Assembly: GCA_023053575.1 (NCBI GenBank)
Contig: JAKZAP010000004.1
Coordinates: forward strand, 1,094,861 to 1,158,860
DNA length: 64,000 nucleotides
Direction of reading: 5' to 3'
DNA from: Branchinecta lynchi
Lineage: Eukaryota; Arthropoda; Branchiopoda; Anostraca; Branchinectidae
The notes beneath the pieces are model-generated. The model did no database searches. It had not been told where the DNA came from and was given only the letters and a program-made list of their open reading frames with translations. Positions 63,993 to 64,000 of the stretch are shown here, piece by piece. Positions within the stretch are counted from its first letter, which is position 1; every line of letters starts with the position of its first letter. The translations under genes and the position numbers were made by a program.

Positions 63993-64000
63993 TTACCTTT

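Larger units (their letters stand above)
48079..64000 (-). mobile_element. Polinton/Maverick copy 2, partial (runs off the window)
   Basis: The left end starts AGTAGTATAAG, similar to copy 1 but diverged over the first ~30 bp, then follows copy 1 through 48300 and the same gene order. It is preceded by CACACA, a possible 6-bp duplication that cannot be checked because the right end is outside. Genes present: broken 102-aa orphan, broken major capsid gene with MITE insertion, intact small basic protein, penton split by a retrotransposon, intact coiled-coil protein and most of the integrase. Confidence 0.88.

Overview
The window is repeat-rich DNA from an animal nuclear genome. The evidence is spliced exons of a chromatin-remodelling ATPase (ISWI/SNF2 type), one receptor-tyrosine-kinase-like exon, a tRNA-like sequence, many inverted-repeat transposons, LINE relics, a Ty3/gypsy-type retrotransposon and two Polinton/Maverick (adintovirus-like) elements. 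The element types suggest an invertebrate, but nothing here fixes the species.

Layout. 1-5065: tandem repeats of about 0.8 kb. 5539-15975: Polinton copy 1, bounded by 315-bp terminal inverted repeats (TIRs) and a 6-bp target duplication (CTTTTC). All its genes lie on the minus strand: broken PolB, packaging ATPase, fibre-like protein, hydrophobic repeat protein, adenain-like protease, integrase, coiled-coil protein, penton-like minor capsid protein, small basic protein, major capsid protein and a 102-aa orphan. 16530-18200: nested MITEs. 18383-30720: at least four plus-strand exons of an ISWI-like gene whose introns are full of repeats; the last exon lies in a 1.1-kb tandem duplication and is therefore present twice. 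34030-36371: a TIR element carrying a broken gene with a PIN/FEN-like nuclease region. 36.4-48.0 kb: more MITEs, satellite-bearing elements and LINE fragments, with no intact gene recognised. 48079 to the window end: Polinton copy 2, a decayed relative of copy 1. Its penton gene is split by a 10.8-kb retrotransposon (51303-62109) and its major capsid gene by a perfect-hairpin MITE.

How the genes fit together. The Polinton set combines replication (PolB), integration (rve integrase), capsid building (major and minor capsid proteins), maturation (cysteine protease) and packaging (ATPase), which is the toolkit of a virus-like transposon. Fourteen gene starts across the two copies share a TAAATG start context, suggesting a common promoter or initiation signal. 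Copy 1 is no longer autonomous: PolB lacks its N-terminus and polymerase motif C, and the ATPase is frame-broken at the Walker A region. Its right TIR appears to be a copy of its left end pasted over the rest of the element. The retrotransposon encodes Gag, protease and Pol in three successive frames, with nearly identical LTRs, so it is the younger insertion.
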